A stretch of 64,000 bases of DNA from Paludibacteraceae bacterium (GCA_024689005.1 JAILDU010000043.1:16017-80016); one strand, 5' to 3'. Positions 38,229-48,555 are shown, numbered from the stretch's first letter. A program made the numbers and translations. Notes: generated by a model not told the origin, from the letters alone.

Positions 38229-39815
38229 TTGAGAACTTATAAGCACATAGTATTTCTGCTTGCTGTTCTGTTGGCAATTCTCAATCGTCAATTGTCAACG
38301 GCTCAGACCATGGTCTATCTGGAGCGGGCCGAAACTCTGGACTTTGACCAGGAGCGCATTGCCGACGCACAAATCCTGCGCGGCGATGTCGTCTTTCGTC
38401 ATGAGGAGGCTTTGATGTATTGCGATAGCGCATATTTCTACGAGCAGACCAACTCATTGGATGCCTTCGGGCATGTACGCTTCGAGCAGGGCGATACACT
38501 ACGAGGATTCGGAGAAGCGCTCTTCTATGACGGCAATACCAAGATTGCCCATCTGCGCCATAATGTCAAGTTAATACATGGTCTCGAGAAAGGACCGCGA
38601 GGCAGTAAGGGCAATCCAACTATCTTGACAACGGATAGTTTGACTTATGATCGCAACGAGAACTTGGCATACTACTATACGGGAGGTACTATTGCTGATA
38701 CACTCAATACATTGACCTCCGTGCGTGGTCAGTACGCACCGAATACCAAGCAGGCGGTCTTCAGCGAGCAAGTGCGATTAGATAACCCAAAGTTTATCTT
38801 GACCAGCGATACACTCATCTACAATACTGAGACTAAAGTTACTGATATAGTTAGTCCGACGACCATTGTTTATGAAAAAGAAACCACTATTCGCACTTCC
38901 CGAGGTTGGTACAATACCGACAACGAGCAATCTATGTTATTGGACCGATCAGTTGTGGAACATGCCGATGGCAAGATGATGACAGGCGACACTATCTATT
39001 ATGACAAAGCGATTGGCTACGGGCGCGTCTTGGGCAAAATGGAGATGAGAGACTCTGTCCAGCAAGCCACTCTTTACGGCAACAAAGGCGAGATGTGGGA
39101 GACGGACAGCCGAGGTTATGCTACTGATAGTGCTTTGATGGTCGATTGGTCCGACGAGGAACATTATGCCTATATTCACGCAGATACACTCTTTACAGAG
39201 GAAATGCATTATACCGACAGCGCCAAGACTGATAGCACATATCGCCGCGTACGTGCCCATTACGGCGTGCGTGTATTTAGAGATGACATGCAGATGAAGT
39301 GTGACTCTATGATCTATTTGGGCAGCGATTCTACTATTCACCTGTTCACCGACCCCATCTGTTGGAGTGACAATCAGCAAATATCCGCAGATAGTATTAC
39401 TGTCTTCATCGTAAACGAGAAGGTTGATCACGCAATCGGTACAGGCAATGCGTTAACGGTTATGGAGGATTCTGCCGGAGTGTACAACCAGATGAGTGGC
39501 AAAGAGATTACGGCTACTATGCATGACGGAGAAGTTGAGCTGATAGACATCAGCGGAAATGCACTCACCATCTACTATCCTAAGGAGGAAAATGGTGACT
39601 TGGTCGGCATGAATACCACCGAAAGCAGTTTTATCCGAGTCTATGTCAACAATCGTGAAGTAGAACGTATCCGATTCACCAAAGAGACAACCGGAGTCCT
39701 CTATCCTATGGACCAGATACCGGCCGGCGGTGATCGATTAGCGTCTTTCTTTTGGGCAAGCAAAGTTAGACCAACCGACCCGATGGATGTGTTCCGAAAA
39801 GTTGACGATTTTTAA
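38229..39815 (+). CDS. OstA-like (LptA-family) protein
   Basis: 'QILRGDVVFRHEEALMYCDSAYFYEQTNSLDAFGHVRFEQGDTLRGFG...'; TTG start. Confidence 0.85.
   Translation: MRTYKHIVFLLAVLLAILNRQLSTAQTMVYLERAETLDFDQERIADAQILRGDVVFRHEEALMYCDSAYFYEQTNSLDAFGHVRFEQGDTLRGFGEALFYDGNTKIAHLRHNVKLIHGLEKGPRGSKGNPTILTTDSLTYDRNENLAYYYTGGTIADTLNTLTSVRGQYAPNTKQAVFSEQVRLDNPKFILTSDTLIYNTETKVTDIVSPTTIVYEKETTIRTSRGWYNTDNEQSMLLDRSVVEHADGKMMTGDTIYYDKAIGYGRVLGKMEMRDSVQQATLYGNKGEMWETDSRGYATDSALMVDWSDEEHYAYIHADTLFTEEMHYTDSAKTDSTYRRVRAHYGVRVFRDDMQMKCDSMIYLGSDSTIHLFTDPICWSDNQQISADSITVFIVNEKVDHAIGTGNALTVMEDSAGVYNQMSGKEITATMHDGEVELIDISGNALTIYYPKEENGDLVGMNTTESSFIRVYVNNREVERIRFTKETTGVLYPMDQIPAGGDRLASFFWASKVRPTDPMDVFRKVDDF
38276..38296 (+). 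repeat. 7-bp repeat AATTCTC AATCGTC AATTGTC (then AACGGCT) inside the signal-peptide coding region
   Basis: Encodes ILNRQLST at the end of the signal peptide. Confidence 0.75.
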
Positions 39816-39826
39816 GATTATGTCAC

Positions 39827-39892
39827 TATCGAACGCATATCGAAGTCATCTCGAACTCACATCGAGGTTAAATCGAGGTTTCTTCGCAACAA
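39827..39892 (+). repeat. 11-bp-phased intergenic array, six units with TCGA core
   Basis: CG dinucleotides at 39830, 39841, 39852, 39863, 39874, 39885: exactly 11 bp apart. Confidence 0.85.
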
Positions 39893-39934
39893 ATATACAT
39901 ATAAAACATGCGATTTTTTAAGATTTCAATATAT

Positions 39935-40648
39935 ATGAGAAAATTATTTGTATCAGTTATCTTAGTGTTTTTCGCTATTAATGCAATGGCTATAGACCTG
40001 CCCAAGCAAGGATTCGGTATGCAAATCGGTTTTGCCGCTCCAACGCTGAGGCTCAACGACAAGAGTCTTAACCCAAAGGACTCGTTGATTAACGTTACCA
40101 AACTCAATGGATTGAAACTTGGTATTGTTTATGATGCTAGTTATATAGCCGGTTTCGGTAGCACATTAGGTATCAACTATACATTCGCTGCAAATACGAC
40201 TCCGTGGGTTCAAAAGTATCAAATGAAGACTCAACCAGAGACTCATACCAGAACATTTTATCATGAAGTTGAAGTGTTTGTAGATTGGCAGTATAAGTTT
40301 GAACTTGCCAAAGAAACATATTTAATGCTTTACACTGGACCAAGCATACAATATGGTATAGCTTTCAATGTGTATAAAGATGAACGTGCTTGGGGAACGA
40401 TTACTCCTTTGCCAGAGGAAACCAAATTGCGTTACCATGCAGAAGGCGACGAACAATTGAAAAACCTCAATGTAACATGGGGTGTTGGAGCAGGATTCCA
40501 ATACCAGCGTTTCTTCTTACGTGGAGGCTACGATTTCGGTATCCTCAATCCTTATAAAAATACTAAGTTCGAAGGTTCCGACCGCTACACGCGCGGGCGT
40601 CTGGACCAATGGTCTATCAAGGTTGGTATGTACTTCTTGTATAAATGA
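39935..40648 (+). CDS. Outer-membrane beta-barrel (porin-like) protein
   Basis: Signal peptide 'MRKLFVSVILVFFAINAMA'; barrel pattern. Confidence 0.75.
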   Translation: MRKLFVSVILVFFAINAMAIDLPKQGFGMQIGFAAPTLRLNDKSLNPKDSLINVTKLNGLKLGIVYDASYIAGFGSTLGINYTFAANTTPWVQKYQMKTQPETHTRTFYHEVEVFVDWQYKFELAKETYLMLYTGPSIQYGIAFNVYKDERAWGTITPLPEETKLRYHAEGDEQLKNLNVTWGVGAGFQYQRFFLRGGYDFGILNPYKNTKFEGSDRYTRGRLDQWSIKVGMYFLYK

Positions 40649-42672
40649 TTCCACGCGAGACTGTTGATAGAATCTTTGCCGCTGCCAAGATAGAAGAGGT
40701 CGTGAGCGATTATGTGACACTGCGCAAACGCGGTGCCAACCTCATCGGCTTATGTCCTTTTCACAATGAGAAAACAGGATCGTTTACGGTTAGCCCGTCT
40801 AAGGGTATTTACAAGTGCTTCGGATGTGGAGCCAGCGGACACGCTGTACGTTTCATTATGGAGATAGAGCAGTGTTCTTTTGCCGATGCTGTGCGCCAAT
40901 TGGGAAAGAAATATCATATCGAGGTAGAGGAACGACAACTCACTGCAGAAGAACAGCAACGTCAGGACGACCGAGAGTCAATGTTCGTCCTCAATGATTA
41001 TTGCAATCAATGGTTTCAGCAACAGTTATGGGATTCCGACGAAGGACAAGCTGTCGGCCTCAGTTATTTTCGTGAACGCGGCCTACGAGACGATATTATC
41101 CGCAAGTTCCAGCTCGGATATTCGCCCGAAAAAGGTAGCCCGCTGGCTAAAGCTCTCTTGAAACAAGGATTCAAAGAAGAGTATATACTCAATAATGTAG
41201 ATACTAAAATAGGCTGCGGAGTGTGTGGCAAAAGTGAACAGGACGGACATCTCTACGACCGTTTTCGTGATCGTGTTATATTCCCGATTTTTACGGTTAG
41301 CGGCAAACCTGTTGCTTTTGCAGGACGTATCCTCAAGAAAAAAGACAATGTCGGTAAGTATGTCAACTCGCCCGATTCCATCATCTATTCCAAAACCAAC
41401 GAGTTGTACGGCATCTTCCAGGCCAAACAGTCTATCGCACGTTTAGATATGTGCTATCTCGTTGAGGGACAGATGGATGTGATTTCCATGCATCAATCGG
41501 GAATCACCAATGTGGTTGCCAGCGGTGGAACAGCGCTGACCAAACCGCAGATTCGGCTCATCAAACGATTCACATCCAATATCACCGTTCTCTACGACGG
41601 CGATGCCGCAGGTATCCACGCAGCGCTACGAGGCATTGATATGTTCCTCGAAGAGGGATTCAATGTCAAAGTTCTGCTCCTACCTGACGGAGAAGATCCC
41701 GATAGTTTCGCACAGACGCACGATGCTGCTTTCTTTATCGACTATATAGAACAGAACAAAACTGACTTTATCAAATTCAAGCTCGACTTATTGAGCCAAG
41801 CGGCAGGAAATGATCCGCAGAAACGCAACGATTTGGTTAAAGACGTTGCCATGTCCATTTCTGTCATCCCGGATATCATCACTCGTAGAAATTATATACG
41901 CGAGTGTGCTATGCAGCTACATGTTGATGAACAAAGTCTAATTCTTGGAACTGATAAACTGCGTAGAAACAAACTCGAGGAAGAGAAAAAGCGCAAAGAA
42001 GAGGAAGCCCGACACCATGATAATGAATCTCCGATATCAGAAAACATAGCCGATACCGGCACGGAAGATGTTTTTGATAATATACAATTCTTAGATCAGG
42101 TTGTTTCCAATAAGTTAGAAAAAAACTATTACAACCTCATTCAATTGGTAGTCCGCTATGGAGATCGCCAGATAGAAGTAGATGGAGATGTATATACTAT
42201 TGGCGACGTCATTATTTATACGCTTGAGGGCGATGAAATAAAAGCTCCGCAACCCGTCTATCAGAAGATTATTGACGAATTCAAACTGCATAGCAAGGAA
42301 CCGGATTTTTGTGCAGAGTCGTTCTTCAAGTTTCATCCCGACCCTGACATCAGTGCTATGGCAATTGATATGATTGCCGATAAGTATCAACTAAGCACTA
42401 TTTATGCTCGTCAGAGTATCTCAGAGAATGTGCAACGCCAAGTCAATGTCGGAGATGAGAGCCGTTTGGGAGAACTGGTAACCCAGTTGCTCTATGAAAT
42501 CAAACTCACCGTTATCAATCTTCAAATAGAAGAGTTGGATGCCGGACTCAAAGAGGCGCAGGCAGCTGGAGATATGGAACGCCAATTGCAACTCCTGGCG
42601 CATCAGCCGGAATTGATTAATGCACGCAATCAGATTTGTAAAATATTAGGAAACCGAGTAATCAATATATAA
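40645..42672 (+). CDS. dnaG: DNA primase
   Basis: Zinc finger 'CPFHNEKTGSFTVSPSKGIYKCFGCGASGHAVRFIM'; Toprim 'YLVEGQMDVISMHQSGITNVVASGGTALT'. Confidence 0.96.
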   Translation: MIPRETVDRIFAAAKIEEVVSDYVTLRKRGANLIGLCPFHNEKTGSFTVSPSKGIYKCFGCGASGHAVRFIMEIEQCSFADAVRQLGKKYHIEVEERQLTAEEQQRQDDRESMFVLNDYCNQWFQQQLWDSDEGQAVGLSYFRERGLRDDIIRKFQLGYSPEKGSPLAKALLKQGFKEEYILNNVDTKIGCGVCGKSEQDGHLYDRFRDRVIFPIFTVSGKPVAFAGRILKKKDNVGKYVNSPDSIIYSKTNELYGIFQAKQSIARLDMCYLVEGQMDVISMHQSGITNVVASGGTALTKPQIRLIKRFTSNITVLYDGDAAGIHAALRGIDMFLEEGFNVKVLLLPDGEDPDSFAQTHDAAFFIDYIEQNKTDFIKFKLDLLSQAAGNDPQKRNDLVKDVAMSISVIPDIITRRNYIRECAMQLHVDEQSLILGTDKLRRNKLEEEKKRKEEEARHHDNESPISENIADTGTEDVFDNIQFLDQVVSNKLEKNYYNLIQLVVRYGDRQIEVDGDVYTIGDVIIYTLEGDEIKAPQPVYQKIIDEFKLHSKEPDFCAESFFKFHPDPDISAMAIDMIADKYQLSTIYARQSISENVQRQVNVGDESRLGELVTQLLYEIKLTVINLQIEELDAGLKEAQAAGDMERQLQLLAHQPELINARNQICKILGNRVINI

Positions 42673-43439
42673 TGTTGTTTTCCGAAATAGCATATGGTCC
42701 TATTCATAGTCGACGCTTGGGCACAAGTCTTGGTGTTGAATTGATGCCACTTGACCATAAACTTTGCACATTCAATTGTGTCTATTGTGAATGCGGATGG
42801 AATCAACCCGTTTCTCATCCGAAGTTGCCGACGCGGGAGCAAGTACGTGGGGCATTGGAAGCGAAACTGCAAGCCTTGCTAAACGAAGGAGTCTCCTTGG
42901 ATGTAATTACTTTCTCTGGAAACGGGGAACCTACTTTGCATCCTGATTTCTTGGATATCATTCGTGATACAATCGCTTTGCGTAATCGCTTCTTCCCGTT
43001 GGCCAAAGTGAGTGTGTTGAGCAATAGCACGCAACTCTGTCGCCCGGATGTCGTTGAAGCACTGAAGTTGTGCGACAATCGTATCCTCAAACTCGATGCC
43101 GCCACCGACGAAATGATGCGACGTATTGATTTGCCTGTTAATGACCAAATATCGGTCTCTACTATAGTTCGTTGGTTGGCACAGTTTGATGGCAACTTTA
43201 CGCTGCAGACATGCTTTCTGCGAGGAGAACATAATGGACTACTCATAGACAATACTGCTGCTGACCAGCTCAATGCTTGGTACGAGGCAGTTGATATTCT
43301 CCATCCTAAACAAATCATGATTTATGTCATCGATCGCAAGACTCCGGAGGAACATTTGCAGAAGATTCCTCGCGATGAAATGGAGCAAATTGCAGAGCCG
43401 CTTCGTCACAAAGGGTACGATGTTATTGTTTCAGCTTAA
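42672..43439 (+). CDS. Radical SAM protein
   Basis: CxxxCxxC motif 'CTFNCVYC'; 'FSGNGEPTLHPDF'. Confidence 0.9.
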   Translation: MLFSEIAYGPIHSRRLGTSLGVELMPLDHKLCTFNCVYCECGWNQPVSHPKLPTREQVRGALEAKLQALLNEGVSLDVITFSGNGEPTLHPDFLDIIRDTIALRNRFFPLAKVSVLSNSTQLCRPDVVEALKLCDNRILKLDAATDEMMRRIDLPVNDQISVSTIVRWLAQFDGNFTLQTCFLRGEHNGLLIDNTAADQLNAWYEAVDILHPKQIMIYVIDRKTPEEHLQKIPRDEMEQIAEPLRHKGYDVIVSA

Positions 43440-43453
43440 TTCCGCTTTGAATA

Positions 43454-44446
43454 ATGAAAATCCTTGTAGCACCGCTCAATTGGGGACTTGGTCATGCTTC
43501 CCGTTGTATTCCTCTTATCCGTCAGTGGGTTGCAGAAGGCAATGAAGTTGTGTTGGGAGGAGATGGTGATAGCCTACTGTTGTTGCGCAAGCAGTTTCCG
43601 GCATTACGATATGTGCAATTGGCTTCTCTGAATTTACGTTACAGTGCAAGTAGTAGCCAAGTATGGTCTATGCTCGTAGCAATTCCAAAGCTGATATTCT
43701 GGTCGGTTAAAGATCACTTGCTGCTTCGGGCCATCTTGAGCGAAGAGAATTTCGATATGGTTGTTTCGGATAACCGTTTTGGGTTGTATATTACTCGTCC
43801 CAATGCATCTGGCCAACCGGAATGTAAATGTATTTACATCACTCACCAACTTCTCATTCCTTTGCCAGAAACATGGGAGTGGGCACAACCGATTACTGCA
43901 CGTCTCCATGCACGCATATATGCGCGCTTTGATGAATTGTGGGTGCCGGACTATGAGCCCTTGGAAGTGAGCCTGGCAGGAAAACTGAGCCATTCGCAGT
44001 GCGATAATCATCAGTTGTTACCTATTCGCTATCTTGGTCCTCTTAGTCGTTTCAATGCATTACCAAATCAAGACTCACCATTGACCTCCCGATATGATGT
44101 GGTCGCTGTTTTAAGCGGATTGGAACCGCAGCGCTCTATGTTGGAGAAAAAGTTGATTGAACGCTATCTGGGAAAGAGTGAGTCTCTTCTTATTGTTCAG
44201 GGATTGATCGGTCGTCCAAATATACGTATCACACGTGGCAATATTACTCAAGTGCCGTATATGCGAGACGAAGAGTTGATTCCTCTTTTGCTGCAAGCTA
44301 CTCGTATAATTGCTCGTTCTGGCTATTCTACAATCATGGATCTCCATGCTTTGAACTTATTAAGCAAAGCAGAATTGATTCCCACTCCGGGACAGCCTGA
44401 ACAAGAATATTTAGCTCATTGGATGTCTTCTAAATTGTCACAATAG
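43454..44446 (+). CDS. MurG-like glycosyltransferase
   Basis: 'MKILVAPLNWGLGHASRCIPLIRQWVAEGNEVVLGGDGDS' and 'IARSGYSTIMDL'. Confidence 0.8.
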   Translation: MKILVAPLNWGLGHASRCIPLIRQWVAEGNEVVLGGDGDSLLLLRKQFPALRYVQLASLNLRYSASSSQVWSMLVAIPKLIFWSVKDHLLLRAILSEENFDMVVSDNRFGLYITRPNASGQPECKCIYITHQLLIPLPETWEWAQPITARLHARIYARFDELWVPDYEPLEVSLAGKLSHSQCDNHQLLPIRYLGPLSRFNALPNQDSPLTSRYDVVAVLSGLEPQRSMLEKKLIERYLGKSESLLIVQGLIGRPNIRITRGNITQVPYMRDEELIPLLLQATRIIARSGYSTIMDLHALNLLSKAELIPTPGQPEQEYLAHWMSSKLSQ

Positions 44447-46848
44447 TGAAACGAATCATAGGCATATTATCTTTTTCAATTATCGTAGTTGCTCTGATGG
44501 CGCAACGCGCATCCACTTATACCGTTAGTGGATACGTATCAGATGCCGAATCCGGCGAACGACTCATAGGAGCCGCTGTGTTTGACACGATTACTCACCA
44601 AGGAGCTGTTACTAATACAGCCGGATTCTATACGCTGACTTTACCTGCTCATCAGTCTTGTGCCTTGGTGGCAACATATGTTGGTTATTCTCCCAGTCAT
44701 GTGTTTTCCGCTGACTCAGCGCAGACCCATAGTTTTGCTTTGACGAGTACTACACATCTTCAGGAAGTCACAGTTACCGGCCATGTTTCTATCTCTGCAC
44801 CGGATAATGTTCAGATGTCGGCAATAGACGTGCCGGTAAATCAGATTCTTGCTATCCCGGCTATCGGTGGAGAAGTGGATGTGCTCAAAGCTATTCAGTT
44901 ATTGCCGGGAGTCCAATCTTCCGGGGAAGGTAGCGCGGGTATTTATGTCCGCGGTGGTGGTCCCGACGAGAATCTTATAATGCTTGACGGAGCGCCTTTA
45001 TATAACATCAACCATGCCATGGGCATGTTCTCTGTCTTCAATGCTGATGCTATCAAGAATGTAACGCTCTACAAAGGTAATTTCCCTGCACGTTTCGGAT
45101 CTCGCCTCAGTTCCGTTATTGATGTGCAGCAGAAGGAGGGTAATAATAGCTATTGGCATGGCGGTGTGTCAGTCGGGTTGATTGCTTCTAAAATAAATGT
45201 AGAGGGCCCTATTTTCTCCAAATCGCAGTTAGATAGCCTTCGCCAGGGTTATTCCCCGCGTGCCAAGACTACTTTCAACCTCTCTGCCCGTCGCACTTAT
45301 TTTGACCTTTTTACGGCTCCGCTTATTGCTGCTGTGACGGCCTCCGCAGACATGGCGCTTTGGGCCGGATACTATTTCTACGATGTCAACGCAAAACTGA
45401 GCCATACCTTTTCTGAGAAGGATCGCCTAAGAATCGGATTCTACAATGGTATGGACGTACAATATACCAATACGAAACAGGAGGATGAGGATGCATCCGG
45501 CTTCTATAGTTTTGATATGCGTTATACATGGGGAAATACTCTGGCCACTATAGATTGGCAACATCGTATCAACCACCAGTTGTTTCTCAATACGCAAGTC
45601 TATTATAGTGGCTATTATTGTCGCCTTAAGCAACAGATGGAGATAGAGAGCCGCGACGCGGGTATCTACACGGGATTCAATCAGGGTATGGGTTACAATA
45701 GTATGATCAACGATGTTTCGGCTTCTACACACTTGGAGTTCACGCCCAACCAGCGTCACCAGCTTACAGCCGGCATACAATATATTTACCATCATTTCCG
45801 TCCTTCTGTCCAGAATAACTATATCTTAGCCGTCGGCGACACGTCCAATGCACTTGCTAATGTGGATACAGTCTATGGCGGGCAAGTGTTACATGGTCAC
45901 GAAATGGCTGCCTATGTTGAGGATACATGGACTCCGTGTCCTTGGTTTCGTCTTAACTATGGCGCACGATTCAGTCTCTATTCTATCAGCGGCCAAGTCT
46001 ATCCTTCTGCAGAACCACGTATAGGTATGCGCTTCCTCTTGCATAGAGACGTAGCGCTCAAGATGAGTTATTCCTATATGTCACAATACGTTCATCTGCT
46101 TAGCAATAGTCGTGTCTCTTTCCCAAGTGATCTTTGGGTTCCCGTTACGCGCGAAGTGCCACCCATGCGCTCCATGCAAGTGGCTTCGGGTCTCAGTTAT
46201 GATGTGCTCGGCCAGGTCGAGTTGAGCGTAGAAGGATACTATAAACGTAGTCTCAATCTCTTGGAGTACAAAGAAGGAGCCAATTTTATGACTAATTCCC
46301 AAGGATGGCAAACGCAGGTCGAAATCGGAAACGGATGGAGTTATGGCGTAGAATTCCTTGCCCAACGCAAGGTGGGACCTGTTACAGGTTGGATCGGTTA
46401 TACATGGAGTCGCTCTATGCGTCAGTTTGATAATATCAACGAAGGAAAGCCCTTTCATGCCAAGTATGATCGTGAACACGATTTGAGTATTACGCTTATG
46501 TACCAAATCACACCGAGAATTGACATAGCAGGCACATTTGTCTATGGTACGGGCAATCGAGGTACACTTGCTACGCAGATTTACTATGACAATTATGGAG
46601 AAGTGGAGTATTATAAAGAACGCAATAGTTATCAGTTCCCGGATTACCATAGACTCGATTTGGCAATCAATTTCCATTTCCCGCACAAGAAATGGTCACA
46701 TGCCGAGCACATGCTCAATGTGAGTTGTTACAACGTCTATTGTCACATGAACCCTGTCATGATTGAATCAAATATATATTCAGGCTCGCTCTATCAAATT
46801 AGTATTTTCCCAATTTTGCCGAGCATAAGTTATATTTTCAAATTCTAA
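44446..46848 (+). CDS. TonB-dependent receptor with N-terminal regulatory-like domain
   Basis: 'YTVSGYVSDAESGERLIGAAVFD...'; plug 'LLPGVQSSGEGSAGIYVRGGGPDENLIMLDGAPLYN'. Confidence 0.93.
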   Translation: MKRIIGILSFSIIVVALMAQRASTYTVSGYVSDAESGERLIGAAVFDTITHQGAVTNTAGFYTLTLPAHQSCALVATYVGYSPSHVFSADSAQTHSFALTSTTHLQEVTVTGHVSISAPDNVQMSAIDVPVNQILAIPAIGGEVDVLKAIQLLPGVQSSGEGSAGIYVRGGGPDENLIMLDGAPLYNINHAMGMFSVFNADAIKNVTLYKGNFPARFGSRLSSVIDVQQKEGNNSYWHGGVSVGLIASKINVEGPIFSKSQLDSLRQGYSPRAKTTFNLSARRTYFDLFTAPLIAAVTASADMALWAGYYFYDVNAKLSHTFSEKDRLRIGFYNGMDVQYTNTKQEDEDASGFYSFDMRYTWGNTLATIDWQHRINHQLFLNTQVYYSGYYCRLKQQMEIESRDAGIYTGFNQGMGYNSMINDVSASTHLEFTPNQRHQLTAGIQYIYHHFRPSVQNNYILAVGDTSNALANVDTVYGGQVLHGHEMAAYVEDTWTPCPWFRLNYGARFSLYSISGQVYPSAEPRIGMRFLLHRDVALKMSYSYMSQYVHLLSNSRVSFPSDLWVPVTREVPPMRSMQVASGLSYDVLGQVELSVEGYYKRSLNLLEYKEGANFMTNSQGWQTQVEIGNGWSYGVEFLAQRKVGPVTGWIGYTWSRSMRQFDNINEGKPFHAKYDREHDLSITLMYQITPRIDIAGTFVYGTGNRGTLATQIYYDNYGEVEYYKERNSYQFPDYHRLDLAINFHFPHKKWSHAEHMLNVSCYNVYCHMNPVMIESNIYSGSLYQISIFPILPSISYIFKF

Positions 46849-46852
46849 CGCG

Positions 46853-47857
46853 ATGAAACGTATATCTTGTATAATCATAGTATTACTGTCGTTTGCGTCT
46901 TGTGGCGATATGTTTATGCGCGAAATAGAGTACAATGGAGCAACAGAACCGGAGATGCTTGCGCTTTCTGCAGACTTGGCAGTTGGAGGTATGCCTCAGT
47001 TTAAGGTGGGACATTCTCATTTTATAGGCAATGGAAATGCAGACCTTAGTAGTATGCGATCTGTCATGGTTGATGCCTCTATGCGCGTTAATGGCGGACC
47101 ATGGCTGCCAATGACACATAGCGACTCATTGGACGCCTATGTACAAGAAGACATTCTGCTTCAGCCACATGATACAGTCGAAATACGGGCTTCCAATCCT
47201 GATTATCCCATGGCTGTAGCACACCAAGTTATGCCCGGACAACTATCTGCGCGGATTGTCTCATACCAAGTATTACCTAATTATTGGGTCGAACTGACAC
47301 TTGAGTTTGATGTATATCGGGGCAATCCGGATGACATGATTGCCGTCATACTAACCGAAGGTGCCCTGTATGTCCAATCATCTTACGGAAATGCATATGC
47401 GCCATTGACGAATATCTATTCCACAGACCCCGTCTTTGCCGAAGCGCAAAACCCCCAAGTATCTGGATATTATGGCGCGGAAACTAATACATATCTGTTC
47501 TTCCCGTCTTCGGCGTTACAGAACAAACGGCAGATCCGCTTTATTATTGACCGCCAATGGAACGAAGATGATCGCAGCCATGCCATTAATGTCCAATTAG
47601 ACAGATTGAGTATATATGCCTTTGCTACCACATATAGTATCTACCGCTTTGACCGTTCCTCTCTGCTTGCACAACATCAATTCTCTATCTATGCTCCCAG
47701 CGGAATGCCGGAGTCTGACAAATCAATCGTAGATCAAGTGATGGATGCTATCAAAGAGTCCTTGGGGGAGCAAGAACCGATACACGTTTATTCGAACATA
47801 GAAGGCGGAGTGGGGCACATCGGAGGCTGTAGTAGTACCCTTTTGCAGGTTAAATGA
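46853..47857 (+). CDS. DUF4249-like lipoprotein
   Basis: Lipobox 'FASCGD'; position after a TonB receptor; typical domain pattern. Confidence 0.8.
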   Translation: MKRISCIIIVLLSFASCGDMFMREIEYNGATEPEMLALSADLAVGGMPQFKVGHSHFIGNGNADLSSMRSVMVDASMRVNGGPWLPMTHSDSLDAYVQEDILLQPHDTVEIRASNPDYPMAVAHQVMPGQLSARIVSYQVLPNYWVELTLEFDVYRGNPDDMIAVILTEGALYVQSSYGNAYAPLTNIYSTDPVFAEAQNPQVSGYYGAETNTYLFFPSSALQNKRQIRFIIDRQWNEDDRSHAINVQLDRLSIYAFATTYSIYRFDRSSLLAQHQFSIYAPSGMPESDKSIVDQVMDAIKESLGEQEPIHVYSNIEGGVGHIGGCSSTLLQVK

Positions 47858-47897
47858 TCCATAAAAGTGCAGAAAATTGCAAAAAAATGCAGAAATA

Positions 47898-47929
47898 TTT
47901 GGTCATGTCAAAAAAAAGTACTACCTTTG
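47898..47929 (+). promoter_or_regulatory. Promoter for tRNA-Glu (and possibly rpsT)
   Basis: TTTGGTCATGTC...TACCTTTGCACCCG, 20-nt spacer. Confidence 0.75.
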
Positions 47930-47992
47930 CACCCGCTTTTGACGTCAGGATGAGTGGAAATAAGTCCTAAGTCAGTAAATACCAAGTCATTT

Positions 47993-48067
47993 GGTGCCAT
48001 CGTATAACGGTTAGTACTCAAGATTTTCATTCTTGCAATAGGGGTTCGATTCCCCTTGGCACTACCA
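47993..48067 (+). tRNA. tRNA-Glu (anticodon TTC), CCA encoded
   Basis: GGTGCCA/TGGCACT acceptor stem; anticodon arm CAAGA-TTTTCAT-TCTTG; T-arm GGGG-TTCGATT-CCCC. Confidence 0.95.
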
Positions 48068-48182
48068 AAGACCTTCCCTAAAGTCAAATCTGGAGGCCAA
48101 TCCTCTCAAGGCTAAAGGATATTACTAAACCGCTGAATGCAAATAACGTATTGCTGACAGCAAAAATTAATTTAATAACAAG

Positions 48183-48437
48183 ATGGCAAATCATAAATCA
48201 TCTTTGAAGCGTATCCGCCAGACGGAAACCCGCAAAGCTCACAATCATTACTACGCTAAAACAACTCGTAATGCTGTGCGCGACTTGCGTAAAACTACCG
48301 ACAAAGCTGCTGCTGCTGAGGCTCTGCCAAAAGTAAGCTCCATGCTTGATAAACTGGCTAAGCGTCACATTATTCACGACAACAAGGCTGCCAACCTCAA
48401 ATCGAAATTGGCTCGTTTCGTAAATAAACTCGCTTAA
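48183..48437 (+). CDS. rpsT: 30S ribosomal protein S20
   Basis: '[37 protein letters not shown]...[25 protein letters not shown]'. Confidence 0.96.
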   Translation: MANHKSSLKRIRQTETRKAHNHYYAKTTRNAVRDLRKTTDKAAAAEALPKVSSMLDKLAKRHIIHDNKAANLKSKLARFVNKLA

Positions 48438-48465
48438 GCGGAGCGCATTATTAGGAAAAGAATCG

Positions 48466-48489
48466 GAAGAACCACCTAGGTGGTTCTTC
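48466..48489 (+). terminator. rpsT terminator: perfect 24-bp palindrome followed by T-tract
   Basis: GAAGAACCACCTAGGTGGTTCTTC + TTTTTTTTC. Confidence 0.9.
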
Positions 48490-48555
48490 TTTTTTTCTTT
48501 CGTCTATTCATTCTCCATTCACTCTTTGATTCTTTGACTGTCAATTACGAGAAAG

